From: Nitrosomonas mobilis
GTDB lineage: Bacteria; Pseudomonadota; Gammaproteobacteria; Burkholderiales; Nitrosomonadaceae
Length of the DNA stretch: 40,735 nt
Assembly: GCF_900103035.1 (NCBI RefSeq)
Contig: NZ_FMWO01000037.1
Location: 1-40,735 of the forward strand
Reading direction: 5' to 3'
Below the pieces are notes generated by a model. The model ran no database searches and had not been told where the DNA came from. It was given only the letters and a program-made list of their open reading frames with translations. Of this stretch, positions 17,409 through 27,046 are shown one piece after another (within the stretch, counting starts at the first letter, position 1; each line of letters starts with the position of its first letter). Made by a program: the position numbers and the translations under genes.

Positions 17409-19199
17409 CTATTTTTTAGAGGACATGCGCTTAATAAAGTATCTGTCAACGGTATAGAGATAGATATTAATCGGTATAGCAAATATCACAGGAAAAATAA
17501 TACGAACGAATAAACCAGTGATAAGTTTCATTGGAGCCCTCAATACATTGTAGAAGATATTAATCCATTTACCACTTCCTTTGAGGAGTACATCAGCAGT
17601 TTTCGATAGAATAAATAACACCAAAAACAAATAAATGGTGGGTGCTGCCTCAAACATGAATTGCTGGAAGCTTTCTTGATCAGTAATGATCTTCCAAATG
17701 TTGATACCTAGTATATTCTCCAGAACGTGATGAATAAGAAATAAAATGAGGAAAAGACTCAGAATAACTGGCAAGCTCACTATCAGTAAACCCAATGACT
17801 GTTTAATACCTGTAGCTCTCTTAATTACATACATGAGTGGCTTGAAAAATCGGTAGTGGCCCTGCTCCAACTGGTTGACCGTTTTAGGATCGCCTGCTTT
17901 TAGCAGCGGTTGATACTGACTAAATTGCCAGTTTCCTTGTAGAGATGAAGATGATATATAGGGTTTCAATTTTAGAAGTTCCGATTTCGACATCTGATAA
18001 CCGTCCGCTTCCAGGCAGCCAGCCTCTACATCAGTAAAGGAGTCTAAATCTGTACGGATTTTTGACAATGCACGCTGTGCTTCCTCCGAAACATTAAACT
18101 GGGAAGTCGAATAATCTGCCTCTATCTCTATTTTGTCGCTAGGCGCCCAATCGATCTTTCTTGCGGGTAAACCATGCGTTAAATGGAAATAAGCAACGCG
18201 TTTATCCTGAGTCTGCATTAGATTATTGACTATCTCCTCACGCACACGTCTCATCAAAATTGAGCTGCTCGAGAAAAGTACCGATAACAGATCAGTTCGA
18301 GGTTTATCAATTGCATCAATTTGGCCGGATGCGTCGCTGACGATAAAATCACTACATACGCAATCAAGATCTAATAAGCTTGCAATCCCCTGATTGTCAT
18401 AAACACCTCCGTCAACAAGTTGCACGCGACGATCTTTGTATAAATTGGAAATAGCCATGGGTGGGAATATCCCAGGCACACCCGCTGATGCAGCCACGGC
18501 ATTACCTAATAGAAAGTAGGGGCTCCTCGAGGTAATCTCGTCATAGCGCATGCGCCGATAACGATCCCTTTTATCGATATCACGGAAAGTTAAATTCCGT
18601 GGAGGAATTTCTCCCATACTCATGGCTGTAAAGTACCAATTATGACCAGAATTCAAACTGGCAGCATTAATCATAAATACTGGTACCTTGTGTTTACGTC
18701 CGGGGTTACCGTTCACGGTATCACATGGATGGAAAGACTGTTTTACCCCCCTTGGCTGAATTAATAGATCACTCATCCGTATGCGACGATTACCCACATT
18801 TATCAGTGGCCGGTAAATATGGTATTCGTACAACTCACCTATGGTGTCTGATCGGGAATAATTTGGCATGATCATGCGTATATTCTTGAGGGGGTTTGCA
18901 AAAGTGCGCATACGCAAATTTTTTTGTACCGCGCTCAAGAAATGCTTTTCCAATTCTTGCACCAACTCAACATAATCCGAATCGGTAATTTCATGGTCAG
19001 TTTTGGATTCCAACAAGTTCTTCAGTAACAGGTAATAAGCTGCACCCACTATTGAGCCACCCGATACGGTTGAGAGAGATTCAACATGCTTCAACATACC
19101 TAATTCCGCCATACGCGCAAGAACACCTAAATGGTAGAATGACGCCCTAAATCCTCCCCCCGACAGAGCAAGCCCTAAACGTTGATTGCTTTTCATCAT
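17409..19199 (-). CDS. Membrane-anchored patatin-like phospholipase
   Basis: This 596-residue lipid acyl hydrolase has its patatin fold at the N-terminus: oxyanion loop LSGGGFRASFYHLGVL (12-27), nucleophile region STVSGGSIVGAAYY (Ser about 49) and the dyad Asp in VDGGVYDNQG. The C-terminal third contains about three hydrophobic helices (SLGLLIVSLPVILSLFLILF, the APTIYLFLVLFIL segment and FAIPINIYLYTV), so it should sit on or in the inner membrane. It would release fatty acids from membrane lipids, supplying the neighbouring oxygenases (inference). ATG 19199 or 19196 may be used; GGGAGG lies immediately upstream. The catalase-like gene is directly upstream in the same direction. Confidence 0.85.
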   Translation of the reverse strand: MMKSNQRLGLALSGGGFRASFYHLGVLARMAELGMLKHVESLSTVSGGSIVGAAYYLLLKNLLESKTDHEITDSDYVELVQELEKHFLSAVQKNLRMRTFANPLKNIRMIMPNYSRSDTIGELYEYHIYRPLINVGNRRIRMSDLLIQPRGVKQSFHPCDTVNGNPGRKHKVPVFMINAASLNSGHNWYFTAMSMGEIPPRNLTFRDIDKRDRYRRMRYDEITSRSPYFLLGNAVAASAGVPGIFPPMAISNLYKDRRVQLVDGGVYDNQGIASLLDLDCVCSDFIVSDASGQIDAIDKPRTDLLSVLFSSSSILMRRVREEIVNNLMQTQDKRVAYFHLTHGLPARKIDWAPSDKIEIEADYSTSQFNVSEEAQRALSKIRTDLDSFTDVEAGCLEADGYQMSKSELLKLKPYISSSSLQGNWQFSQYQPLLKAGDPKTVNQLEQGHYRFFKPLMYVIKRATGIKQSLGLLIVSLPVILSLFLILFLIHHVLENILGINIWKIITDQESFQQFMFEAAPTIYLFLVLFILSKTADVLLKGSGKWINIFYNVLRAPMKLITGLFVRIIFPVIFAIPINIYLYTVDRYFIKRMSSKK

Positions 19200-19255
19200 T
19201 TCCTCCCTTTAACTCTCCGGAATACTTTAATCGGATAGTGATGCGGTAAATAATG

Positions 19256-20467
19256 CTAATCAAATATTTCATCCCCGGTTGGTTCAAGATGTGTGGTCTG
19301 ATTCATCTCCTGCCGAAATTTGGATAATTCATAATACATTCTGAAACGCGCCCGATTTAGATTGCCCAATGGTCTATGTTCAGGAAGGCAATGCCAAGGA
19401 TTCATTTTCAGTCGTTTGGCAAACTCAAACTGCGTATCCGAATCAAATTTTTGCTTTGGAATATGCACTGTGGCAGCGGGAATAAACGGGGAAAGTTTTT
19501 CTGGCCAGCGTACCGAGCCGTCTTCAATTGGCATTAAATGAGGGTCAGTCTGTATTTGAATCATAAGATCAAACTCAACATCTTTCTCATTCAAAGTCTT
19601 GATCATATTCTCCCGTAGATAATTGAACGGGGGCGTACCAAACGGCAAGCCGGGAATGTGCCTTTCAACATCTTTTGTTTTTGGCACGAATGAATACATC
19701 ATCGCTTGTCCTTCACCCAGCAGATAAGGCGTGCAGCTCCAGTAACGCTGTCCTAATGGGTTATACTGAGTGGCAGTCCACAAACTTTGCATGAAGAAGT
19801 CAAGCAAATGGGAGTCCTTCGGATTGAGGAAGTAATAAAGTGTCATATCTACCAGACTCCAGTATTGCAATTTGGCATTTTCCCGGGTGTTGGGTGTGAC
19901 AAACGTTGCGCCGCCGCTGGTGGTAATAAAATCCTGGGTAAATTTCTCCTCACTCATGAGTTTTTCACCTGGAACACCCATGAGCTTCACCGCCATACTC
20001 ATAAAACCGACATCGTTAATATCAGCCGGCACATTCGGACCAGGTCCGGAATAGCGAATATAGGCCGGATAACTGCGCGGATTAGCAAAAATGCCTTTGC
20101 GGCAATGCTCTGGCAGGTCATCTCGTATGGTTACCGTGGCACGTACAATACCGTGTGTTTTGGTATTGCCCCCCCGTTCATAGCCTCCCGGTTTAAAGCG
20201 CCCGCGCATTTGATCCATCATCAGATCGATAATTTTATTTAGGCTTTCTTCTTCGTCAGGATCAGAACTCTCCTCCGCCAGCTTTAAATTTTCATTCTTG
20301 TGCCGCCGCCGGTTAACGAAGAACTGAATAATTCTCGAACCTGGTTCGCGAAAAAGATAGTCCCACTGCGGTCGAAACCAGGGTTCCAATCGACGCTCAA
20401 TGCGTAGCAGCTGAATCAAAAAATTGTGAATCGCCTTGAGTACCCGGTTCTTGATCGTCATTATCAT
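19256..20467 (-). CDS. Catalase-family haem protein (possible fatty-acid hydroperoxide metabolism)
   Basis: This 403-residue protein belongs to the smaller, divergent catalase-like group that also includes allene oxide synthase-type enzymes. Visible features are a distal His in KTHGIVRATVTI (H105), the stretch PAYIRYSGPGP...DVGFMSMAVKLMGVPGEKL, and the proximal haem-Tyr motif R374-FRM-Y378. True monofunctional catalases are longer (about 480 residues or more) and have different flanking motifs. In animals and cyanobacteria, related proteins convert lipoxygenase hydroperoxides to allene oxides or other products, and the neighbouring lipoxygenase makes that attractive but unproven. The start overlaps the DyP peroxidase stop by 4 bases (ATGA), indicating translational coupling. 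Confidence 0.82.
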   Translation of the reverse strand: MIMTIKNRVLKAIHNFLIQLLRIERRLEPWFRPQWDYLFREPGSRIIQFFVNRRRHKNENLKLAEESSDPDEEESLNKIIDLMMDQMRGRFKPGGYERGGNTKTHGIVRATVTIRDDLPEHCRKGIFANPRSYPAYIRYSGPGPNVPADINDVGFMSMAVKLMGVPGEKLMSEEKFTQDFITTSGGATFVTPNTRENAKLQYWSLVDMTLYYFLNPKDSHLLDFFMQSLWTATQYNPLGQRYWSCTPYLLGEGQAMMYSFVPKTKDVERHIPGLPFGTPPFNYLRENMIKTLNEKDVEFDLMIQIQTDPHLMPIEDGSVRWPEKLSPFIPAATVHIPKQKFDSDTQFEFAKRLKMNPWHCLPEHRPLGNLNRARFRMYYELSKFRQEMNQTTHLEPTGDEIFD

Positions 20468-21993
20468 GATGAGCCACCATTTCCGTTAGCAGGTAAAGCC
20501 GAAATGTACTTGAGTGCACGCAGTCCGGGCATGAAGAAATATCCACCTCCCAGTACAGTTGTAAATTGTGGCAAGTGACAGGTTTTTTGCACCGGTCCGG
20601 ATGGAGTGGGACGATTAAAATGATCGGTACTATCGCCATTCATTAGCGGTTCACGATTTCCCAACAAAGGATCCGGCTCCTCTTGCAAACCATCAAATTT
20701 ACTATTCACGATCCAGGCATTCTGGACAAATTCAAATTGTCGGCCTATGTTGGCGACCAGGCAGATAAACTGCAGACCGCGTTCAGCAGCAGGTGCATCC
20801 GGTTTGACAGCGTCTTCCGGTGTAAGAACAGGGCCATAACCGCGACCACGCCGCAACAAACGGTGAAAACGAGAGGAAGCAACAAGGTCCTCCTCCGGCT
20901 TTTGCCCAAACCCTAGGATTCTAATCAGCCGGCTTATAGAAGCGGTTACGCTGAAACCCGTTGCGCCCGGTGGCAGATCGCCTGTACGGGGATTGGCCCT
21001 GCGTACATGGGCACTAACCGGACAATGGTTTCCTTTCGGATCCAGGTCATAGGTAAAATGGTTGCCGTGATCCTTGCGCGAAACCCCCGGAATGTGCTCT
21101 GCAATCAAAGGTGTACCATTTTGTTCCCTACCCACCATCGACGCGGCAAGTTGTTCGCGTTTTTCCGGCACGGAATCCGATACCTTGTCAAGGAACTGCC
21201 AGAAACCGGAAACATTCTGATCCAGTTGCCGAAGCACTAGATATGTTCCATTACGACTAAAATCCTTCAGCGTGAGATCATCTTCGGCATTAGGCAGACC
21301 CATTGCATACCTGTCTTTTTTGGGATCAATGAGCGGTCGTGCAGTATATTGCCCATATTCATTACGGTAGCCAAGCACCATCTCTCCAGCAGCCAGTAAA
21401 TTGGTATAACGATCATTTGCATGCGAATCCGTGCTGTGCCGATCTGCCCAGTCAATTTCGGGCTGACTGATACCATCCTCAAACCCAAAAGGCTCAATCT
21501 GCCCCATGTCCGAGGTGGGTAAATGTTTCAATAATTGAAATGCCTGTGAAAAATACTCGCCTTCCACTGTTGCTCGCCAGGCTTCGAGACATCCCTTTTT
21601 GGCATAAAGCAGCAACAGGACGTGCGGCACCTCTGCCACATCACTCCCCCATTTCCAATACCTTGGTGCATTGCGCCCGATATCACCCAGCCGGCGAGAA
21701 CAATTTTCATTTCTGGTCATGCCATAAATAAACTCATCGGAGAAATCATCAATGATTGATTCATTTACTCCCAATGCGCGCAAACCTTGCACAGAAAAAG
21801 CAATCTGTAGCGCTGTATCAGGTGACGGATTTGTTTTGATGGCTCTGCTGACTGGCGCCTTATCCAGCCATCGCTTAGCCACATCGACATTGGCAATATT
21901 CAGCAGCATGAAACAGGTATCGGTTAATTTTCCATATCCAAAGCGTAGCAACCCTTGCAGATCATCAAATTCAAAATCGCTTGATTTTTTCAT
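20464..21993 (-). CDS. DyP-type haem peroxidase
   Basis: This protein of about 509 residues is a dye-decolorising-type peroxidase. The diagnostic GFEDGISQP motif (about residues 170-178, distal Asp 173) and proximal haem His (about 329) in SAHVRRANPRTGD are both present. It uses hydrogen peroxide to oxidise bulky phenolic or dye-like substrates; the native substrate is unknown. No Tat signal is visible, so it is probably cytoplasmic or encapsulated. I chose ATG 21993 because GGGAG precedes it by seven bases; the upstream in-frame start (22026) overlaps the preceding gene. It is coupled to the catalase-like gene downstream and follows a 434-residue partner gene by 14 bases. Confidence 0.9.
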   Translation of the reverse strand: MKKSSDFEFDDLQGLLRFGYGKLTDTCFMLLNIANVDVAKRWLDKAPVSRAIKTNPSPDTALQIAFSVQGLRALGVNESIIDDFSDEFIYGMTRNENCSRRLGDIGRNAPRYWKWGSDVAEVPHVLLLLYAKKGCLEAWRATVEGEYFSQAFQLLKHLPTSDMGQIEPFGFEDGISQPEIDWADRHSTDSHANDRYTNLLAAGEMVLGYRNEYGQYTARPLIDPKKDRYAMGLPNAEDDLTLKDFSRNGTYLVLRQLDQNVSGFWQFLDKVSDSVPEKREQLAASMVGREQNGTPLIAEHIPGVSRKDHGNHFTYDLDPKGNHCPVSAHVRRANPRTGDLPPGATGFSVTASISRLIRILGFGQKPEEDLVASSRFHRLLRRGRGYGPVLTPEDAVKPDAPAAERGLQFICLVANIGRQFEFVQNAWIVNSKFDGLQEEPDPLLGNREPLMNGDSTDHFNRPTPSGPVQKTCHLPQFTTVLGGGYFFMPGLRALKYISALPANGNGGSS

Positions 21994-22007
21994 TTTTATA
22001 CTCCCGG

Positions 22008-23312
22008 CTAGATCAGACTGAGCCATTCACGGATTTCCGTATCATTGGATTGGCGAATTTCCACACCTTGCCGGATACGACTGTTACGGGCTAAATCAGT
22101 GGCTGTCAGTCCCGGATAAGCCTTATACCAGACCTCTGTAGGTATTTGATGTCGCCTTTGCGTATATTTGAAGGCATGCTCACGCTGTGCGCCTTCTTTA
22201 ATAATCCATCGAGTAGTCGGATAACCTACTGCATTACTGAAGGTAAGGTTCAGTCCCCAACCAACCTTATTAATAAAATCGTCCATATAGCTTTCATGAC
22301 TACCATCGTAATTACTGGCAAAAAATACTCTATGGTTATTGTCCATGAATACCCAGCGAGCAAAATGGATGGTTTTTATTCGAGCGAGAAATCCACGATT
22401 GTATACATGTCTCGCAAACCAGTCGGTCAGCAGGAGTATGAACTTGAAGGTCAACAAGCGAAACAGGCCAGGCTTTACATCACCAAACACACTATATTGA
22501 TTACTGACATCCCAATCTTCCTGTGCTGAAAGTTCTTCTATATGTTTATAGTCAGGCCGAATGAAGAGTTCAGGGTCAGAACGCTCCAGCATTCTTAAAC
22601 GTAATGCAAAGAAAGGCGCGATAACCAATAGCAATGGGGATAAGAGAAGTAGGGTTAACGGGACTCCAGTCTTATGCAGCAGATTGCGGACTTTCCACTC
22701 AGTAAGTGTCGGTTCTGGCGGGGATAGCGTAAGTCTACCTTGATATTTTTCCATTTCAACATGAGACAGAAGTTGTTGCCGTAAAGGGCGAATATTCTCC
22801 CGGCCAACATCATCAACAATTTTCTGTAAATAGGCAGACAAACTTTGATGTAACGCCGCCTCTTCATGTATTTGTTTGACAGTTCGACCGATCCAGTTGA
22901 CATAATTAGCCTTGGGAGTGATATTGTGTTCGTTCATCCATTCCAGCAGATTCTGATTTTCCTCAGAAAAATCTTCACAATGAGAGAAGATTTCTCTTAA
23001 GCCTGAACCCGCATGGTCTGCGACTTCGGCTAAAAAAGTATGTGTATCTCCATCAATGTCACCAAGAAAGGCAAGGGTGGGTCGCCACGGTCTTGGTCTT
23101 ACGCCAAATTCTTTAATTTCGTGTGTTGTATTGGCTTCTATGATCACAAAGCGCGCAAAATGCAACCGATCAAACCTGCTGAATGGAATCAAGCTATTAC
23201 CAGGGTCAGCATGCCCCGGCACTTTGTTCATCGAGGCCAACAAGGCGCGCAGGTTTTTCAGCTGCCCAACACGCACCGTCGCAGCAATCATGAAGGTAGA
23301 TTGAGGTGTCAT
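22008..23312 (-). CDS. Uncharacterised two-domain protein with a central membrane segment, paired with DyP peroxidase
   Basis: This 434-residue protein appears internally duplicated. The first half has FSRFDRLHFARFVIIE...LAFLGDIDGD...GSGLREIFSHC. The second has IKTIHFARWVFMD...VFFASNYDGS...GWGLNLTFSNAVG. Each resembles a ferredoxin-like alpha/beta domain. Between them lies a hydrophobic helix (VPLTLLLLSPLLLVIAPFFAL). I do not know a named family. Its stop is 14 bases before the DyP start, and the two are probably one transcript. The HFAR plus DG pattern is reminiscent of the ferredoxin-like halves of DyP/chlorite-dismutase folds, so an accessory or electron-transfer role is conceivable, but this is speculation. 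Confidence 0.6.
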   Translation of the reverse strand: MTPQSTFMIAATVRVGQLKNLRALLASMNKVPGHADPGNSLIPFSRFDRLHFARFVIIEANTTHEIKEFGVRPRPWRPTLAFLGDIDGDTHTFLAEVADHAGSGLREIFSHCEDFSEENQNLLEWMNEHNITPKANYVNWIGRTVKQIHEEAALHQSLSAYLQKIVDDVGRENIRPLRQQLLSHVEMEKYQGRLTLSPPEPTLTEWKVRNLLHKTGVPLTLLLLSPLLLVIAPFFALRLRMLERSDPELFIRPDYKHIEELSAQEDWDVSNQYSVFGDVKPGLFRLLTFKFILLLTDWFARHVYNRGFLARIKTIHFARWVFMDNNHRVFFASNYDGSHESYMDDFINKVGWGLNLTFSNAVGYPTTRWIIKEGAQREHAFKYTQRRHQIPTEVWYKAYPGLTATDLARNSRIRQGVEIRQSNDTEIREWLSLI

Positions 23313-23347
23313 AGTTTTCTATCTCAAGTAAACAGTTACACGACTTT

Positions 23348-23803
23348 TTATTTAACATCGCTTCGTGTCAAGGCGAAATCCAGGACACGCGTTTTACCCC
23401 ACCACACTTTCCCAAGATAAACACCGGGCTCGACCTCACGAATCTCATCGCGGATCACTTTGGCAATGAAGGAAGTTTTAGAATAATCAATGACGATGGT
23501 ATCTTTTCCATCAAGCCAGCTTTTGTCGCGATAGACTTTTGCGACAATAAATGTCAGACCAAACGGTGTAATTTTGTTGACAAGAACACCTGCCTGGCCG
23601 CCTGGGCAAAATAGATCAAACACTTTGCCTTGCCAGGCAAAGAGGCGTGCAAAAGCAGCTACGATTTTTGAGAAGATTGACCCCGCCAGAATTGCTGTAC
23701 CGCGTGTATCACCGATTGGAATGTCACCTGGTTCGGCATTGCGATAGATTTCATCCAGCTCTTCACGTGATTTACCCAACCAAGTTCTTACCGTGTTGTT
23801 CAT
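23348..23803 (-). CDS. Uncharacterised small protein at the head of the DyP operon
   Basis: This 151-residue protein of unknown function starts at ATG 23803, preceded by AAGGAGTG. An in-frame GTG nine bases earlier overlaps that site and is less likely. It contains an amphipathic helix (GSIFSKIVAAFARLFAWQGKVFD) and a beta-rich C-terminal half (TIVIDYSKTSFIAKVIRDEIREVEPGVYLGKVWWGKTRVLDFAL). That pattern suggests a small calycin-like or similar beta-barrel, but no catalytic residue is recognised. It is the first gene of the minus-strand run followed by the 434-residue protein, DyP and the catalase-like protein. Confidence 0.6.
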   Translation of the reverse strand: MNNTVRTWLGKSREELDEIYRNAEPGDIPIGDTRGTAILAGSIFSKIVAAFARLFAWQGKVFDLFCPGGQAGVLVNKITPFGLTFIVAKVYRDKSWLDGKDTIVIDYSKTSFIAKVIRDEIREVEPGVYLGKVWWGKTRVLDFALTRSDVK

Positions 23804-24228
23804 TTTAGGCACTCCTTAATTTCATCAAAACAAGTAAAAAAAAGCTGTGCGACGACACTGAATTAGTAACTATCAAAAATAATTTATACCATATAGGTAT
23901 ACGAGCATCGGGAATAAATTAATAATTATTAATAGCTTATTAAGTTATCCCGCTATAGTGATTTGGCATACAAGCTTTCTTGTTTTTCCTTTATAAGAAA
24001 TCTCCACTTTCACCTACTTGTAAAACCCTACTCTGGATGAGTCTATTCCGAGTTTACCCGATGTGCAAGAATTTAATTTTCAAGAAAAGAGCCCATGCAT
24101 AATAAATATATTGACTATTTGACTTATAGAGTAATACCCTTATGGTATGAAGGATATTGTTGCGTAAGTGGTAACTTCGAACTTTAAACTTTAATCCGTC
24201 CGATCCATAATTAATTCTGGAGATCGCC
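23804..24228. promoter_or_regulatory. Divergent AT-rich intergenic region
   Basis: These 425 bases lie between two divergent transcription units (the DyP operon leftward and the di-haem cytochrome gene rightward) and must hold both promoters. It is very AT-rich, with a palindromic TTAATAATTATTAA near 23918-23931. A weak rightward candidate is the TTGACT around 24118 followed by TATGGT about 16 bases later. No regulator gene or named operator was recognised, and I see no convincing gene here. Confidence 0.45.
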
Positions 24229-26886
24229 ATGAAAAAATTTACCCCCTTACTTTTGTATATCGGATTCAGTTTGGTTTTATTCCTTACAGGGTGTTCAGAC
24301 GATCGATCCCTAAAAATTGCAGCAGAATGTATCAAAGGTGGCGAAGCGAAGTCGGGATCAGTTATGGATGAAGCGCAATGCGTAAATAGAACCGAAGATA
24401 GCTTCCCTGGGGCAGATGAAGATTATTTTAAGGATATGGATTATGGAATCAGCCAAAATGCTGACAAGGTAGTTGCCACTCTGGAGCCCTTTGTACCCGG
24501 CATCTCGCAGACGCCAGATAAGGCCCTAAAGTCTGTGATTAGGGGTCGAAACAACTGGATTGTTTGGACTGGCGGTAACGACAAGTTTTGGGATTATTTG
24601 AATGTTAAAAGCATAGGGAGTTTTGATTTACTGAAAATATTGTCAAACCATCCTAAACTCCAAGAGAAAAATCCAAAACACAGCCGTGACCATCGCTGGG
24701 AATGGTTTGGTCTGGTTAACGAACCGTGCTTTAAGAAAAATACCGATACGCAAGGTAAACTGGTCGGCCGTCCGGATCGCTTCGGTTTATATTTGGATAT
24801 ACGTGCCTCGAATTGTGCATCTGATCCTTTCGAGAACGAAGAGAAATATCCTGGTGTCCAGATTGGTGCACGTGGCAAAACCGTACCAGTAGGATCCTAT
24901 TATGGCTATGCAACAGGTATTGTAGGTCTACGCCTATTTCCAAATCCTGATTTCGATGAGGCAGCAAAAAAACGCTGGGACCCAGAAAAATACTACGCTG
25001 ATCCGGAGTACTACAATGATCCAAAATTAGTCAAGCCTTATCGGGTAGGAATGTCTTGCGGATTCTGTCACGTAGGGCCCAACCCAACCAATCCACCCAA
25101 AGACCCAGAAAATCCAGAGTGGGCTAACCTCAACTCCAATCCAGGAGCACAGTATTTCTGGTTTGACCGGGTGTTCGCTTATGAGGCTGATAGAACCAGT
25201 TTCGCCTACCAGCATCTTCATACTAATCGGCCAGGGGCATTGGATACCTCTCTCATTTCCACTGACTATATCAATAATCCACGTACCATGAATGCTGTTT
25301 ATAATCTTCCTGCACGTATGATGAATGCCTTACGTTGGGGCGAGGAAGAAATAACCGGTGGTGAAAGAGATAATAAACAGTTCAATTATTTTGAAGCGGT
25401 CCCTGCTGATAGTCCACTTAGAGCATTTTTCAAAAGACCTGATAAAGTACTAACACCGCGAGTACTCAAAGATGGTGCGGATTCGGTGGGTGGATTGGGT
25501 GCATTAAATCGTGTCTTCATTAATATAGGTTTGTTCAGTGAGGAATGGCTGCAGCATATCAATCCCTTGATAGGAGGGACGCCATTTACGCCTTTTCCAA
25601 TCAAAGCAGCAGAACAAAATTCCAGCTATTGGCGAGCAACGGAACAGCAAACTCTGGACGCTACTTTGTTCTTTTTAGCCGCAACGCCGCCGGACTTTCT
25701 GAAAAATGCGCCTGGCGGCGAGCATCATTTAACGGATGATGAAGAAGTGCTGAAACGCGGCAAGGAGGTATTTGCTAAAAACTGTGCAGCTTGTCATTCG
25801 AGTAAGCTTCCGGAGAAAGCAGCCGAGTTTTTCCCAAACAATGGTTGCGTCGGTCCTGATTACTTGAGTTGTTGGAGTCAATATTGGGGTTGGACCAACT
25901 CCTCTGAATTCAAAGAAGAAATGACTAATATTGTATTAGAGGAAGACTTTCTCAATAACAATTTTCTTTCCAATGAATTACGAATTCCGGTGACGCTGCT
26001 GGAAACCAACATTTGCGCTTCTATCGCCACTAACGCAATCAAGGGAGATATTTGGGATAATTTTTCGTCCACTTCTTATAAAAACTTGCCTTCAGTAGGA
26101 AAGGCCATCATCCATCATCCGGTTACCCGAGAAAAAATTGATTACGACATGCCAGCCGGAGGGCGCGGTTATATTCGGCCACCATCGCTTACCAGTATTT
26201 GGTCTACAGCGCCATTTCTTCTGAATAATACGTTAGGTAAGTTTTACTGGTCAGGTTCGGTAGAGGGTCGTATGAAGTCATTCGATAGCAGCATAGAGCA
26301 GTTACTCTGGCCTGAGAAGCGCTATTGTAATCAAAAAGATTTATACGCTTATGATGGGAAAGAAAATGTAAAAAATTATGACTCGCAAAACAGTTGCGAG
26401 GGACAAACCTACCTGACTCGATCGGGCAAAGAAGTGCCTGGTTTTATCGATCGAACAACAGAAAGGAGCGAGTTAAAGGTACCGAAAGGTTATCTACCGT
26501 GGTATGTAAGAATTCTTCCTATTGGCGATGGGCTGGAGCTTGGTCCATTTCCTAAAGATATCCCGGTGAACTTGGTTTCCAATATCAATATGGAGATGGA
26601 CTGGGGAAAGCGGTTCTCTCTTTTTTGGGACCTGACAAAGACCATTGGGTGGGATATCTTTGATTTGTGGAAAGCACAGAAAGACCCTGAAAGCATTACA
26701 GACGAAGAACTACGTAAAATTCTGGGCGGCATAGTTGAACCTTTATTGGAAGTGAATAAATGCCCGGATTTCGTTGTAAATCGCGGGCATTATTTTGGGA
26801 CAGACTATTTACCTGCAGAAGAAGGTAGAGCAGCACTCGATGACAGCGACAAGCGCGCTTTAATCGAATTTCTTAAGACCATGTAA
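24229..26886 (+). CDS. Large di-haem c-type cytochrome lipoprotein
   Basis: This 885-residue exported lipoprotein has its lipobox at residues 19-22 (LTGC). Two haem c motifs are clear: CGFCH at 277-281 and CAACH at 519-523. The second is followed by SSKLP, in a segment resembling the cytochrome c class (GKEVFAKNCAACH). The protein is far bigger than simple electron carriers, so it may be a di-haem oxidase, peroxidase or oxygenase of the RoxA/MauG type; I could not confirm that family. The ATG follows TGGAGATCGCC. The adjacent downstream GMC oxidoreductase suggests electrons from that flavoenzyme could pass to this cytochrome (inference). Both run against the surrounding genes. Confidence 0.82.
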   Translation: MKKFTPLLLYIGFSLVLFLTGCSDDRSLKIAAECIKGGEAKSGSVMDEAQCVNRTEDSFPGADEDYFKDMDYGISQNADKVVATLEPFVPGISQTPDKALKSVIRGRNNWIVWTGGNDKFWDYLNVKSIGSFDLLKILSNHPKLQEKNPKHSRDHRWEWFGLVNEPCFKKNTDTQGKLVGRPDRFGLYLDIRASNCASDPFENEEKYPGVQIGARGKTVPVGSYYGYATGIVGLRLFPNPDFDEAAKKRWDPEKYYADPEYYNDPKLVKPYRVGMSCGFCHVGPNPTNPPKDPENPEWANLNSNPGAQYFWFDRVFAYEADRTSFAYQHLHTNRPGALDTSLISTDYINNPRTMNAVYNLPARMMNALRWGEEEITGGERDNKQFNYFEAVPADSPLRAFFKRPDKVLTPRVLKDGADSVGGLGALNRVFINIGLFSEEWLQHINPLIGGTPFTPFPIKAAEQNSSYWRATEQQTLDATLFFLAATPPDFLKNAPGGEHHLTDDEEVLKRGKEVFAKNCAACHSSKLPEKAAEFFPNNGCVGPDYLSCWSQYWGWTNSSEFKEEMTNIVLEEDFLNNNFLSNELRIPVTLLETNICASIATNAIKGDIWDNFSSTSYKNLPSVGKAIIHHPVTREKIDYDMPAGGRGYIRPPSLTSIWSTAPFLLNNTLGKFYWSGSVEGRMKSFDSSIEQLLWPEKRYCNQKDLYAYDGKENVKNYDSQNSCEGQTYLTRSGKEVPGFIDRTTERSELKVPKGYLPWYVRILPIGDGLELGPFPKDIPVNLVSNINMEMDWGKRFSLFWDLTKTIGWDIFDLWKAQKDPESITDEELRKILGGIVEPLLEVNKCPDFVVNRGHYFGTDYLPAEEGRAALDDSDKRALIEFLKTM

Positions 26887-26899
26887 TTTTTGGTAAATA

Positions 26900-26930
26900 A
26901 AGTATCCCGTAGCTGATGCGCGGGATACTT
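26900..26930 (+). terminator. Hairpin after the di-haem cytochrome gene
   Basis: The arms AAGTATCCCG (26900-26909) and CGGGATACTT (26921-26930) are perfect reverse complements with an 11-base loop, starting 13 bases past the stop codon. Only a scattered T-run follows, so it may be a weak terminator or an attenuator before the GMC gene. Confidence 0.55.
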
Positions 26931-27046
26931 ACTGTGTTCTTCAACCTGCCGGGTTTTCAACTAATCTTCTTCCCATGACACAGTTATTTATATTACTTTC
27001 CAAAAATCTACCAAGGATTTTGAAATAATTCTATTGGAAATAATTT

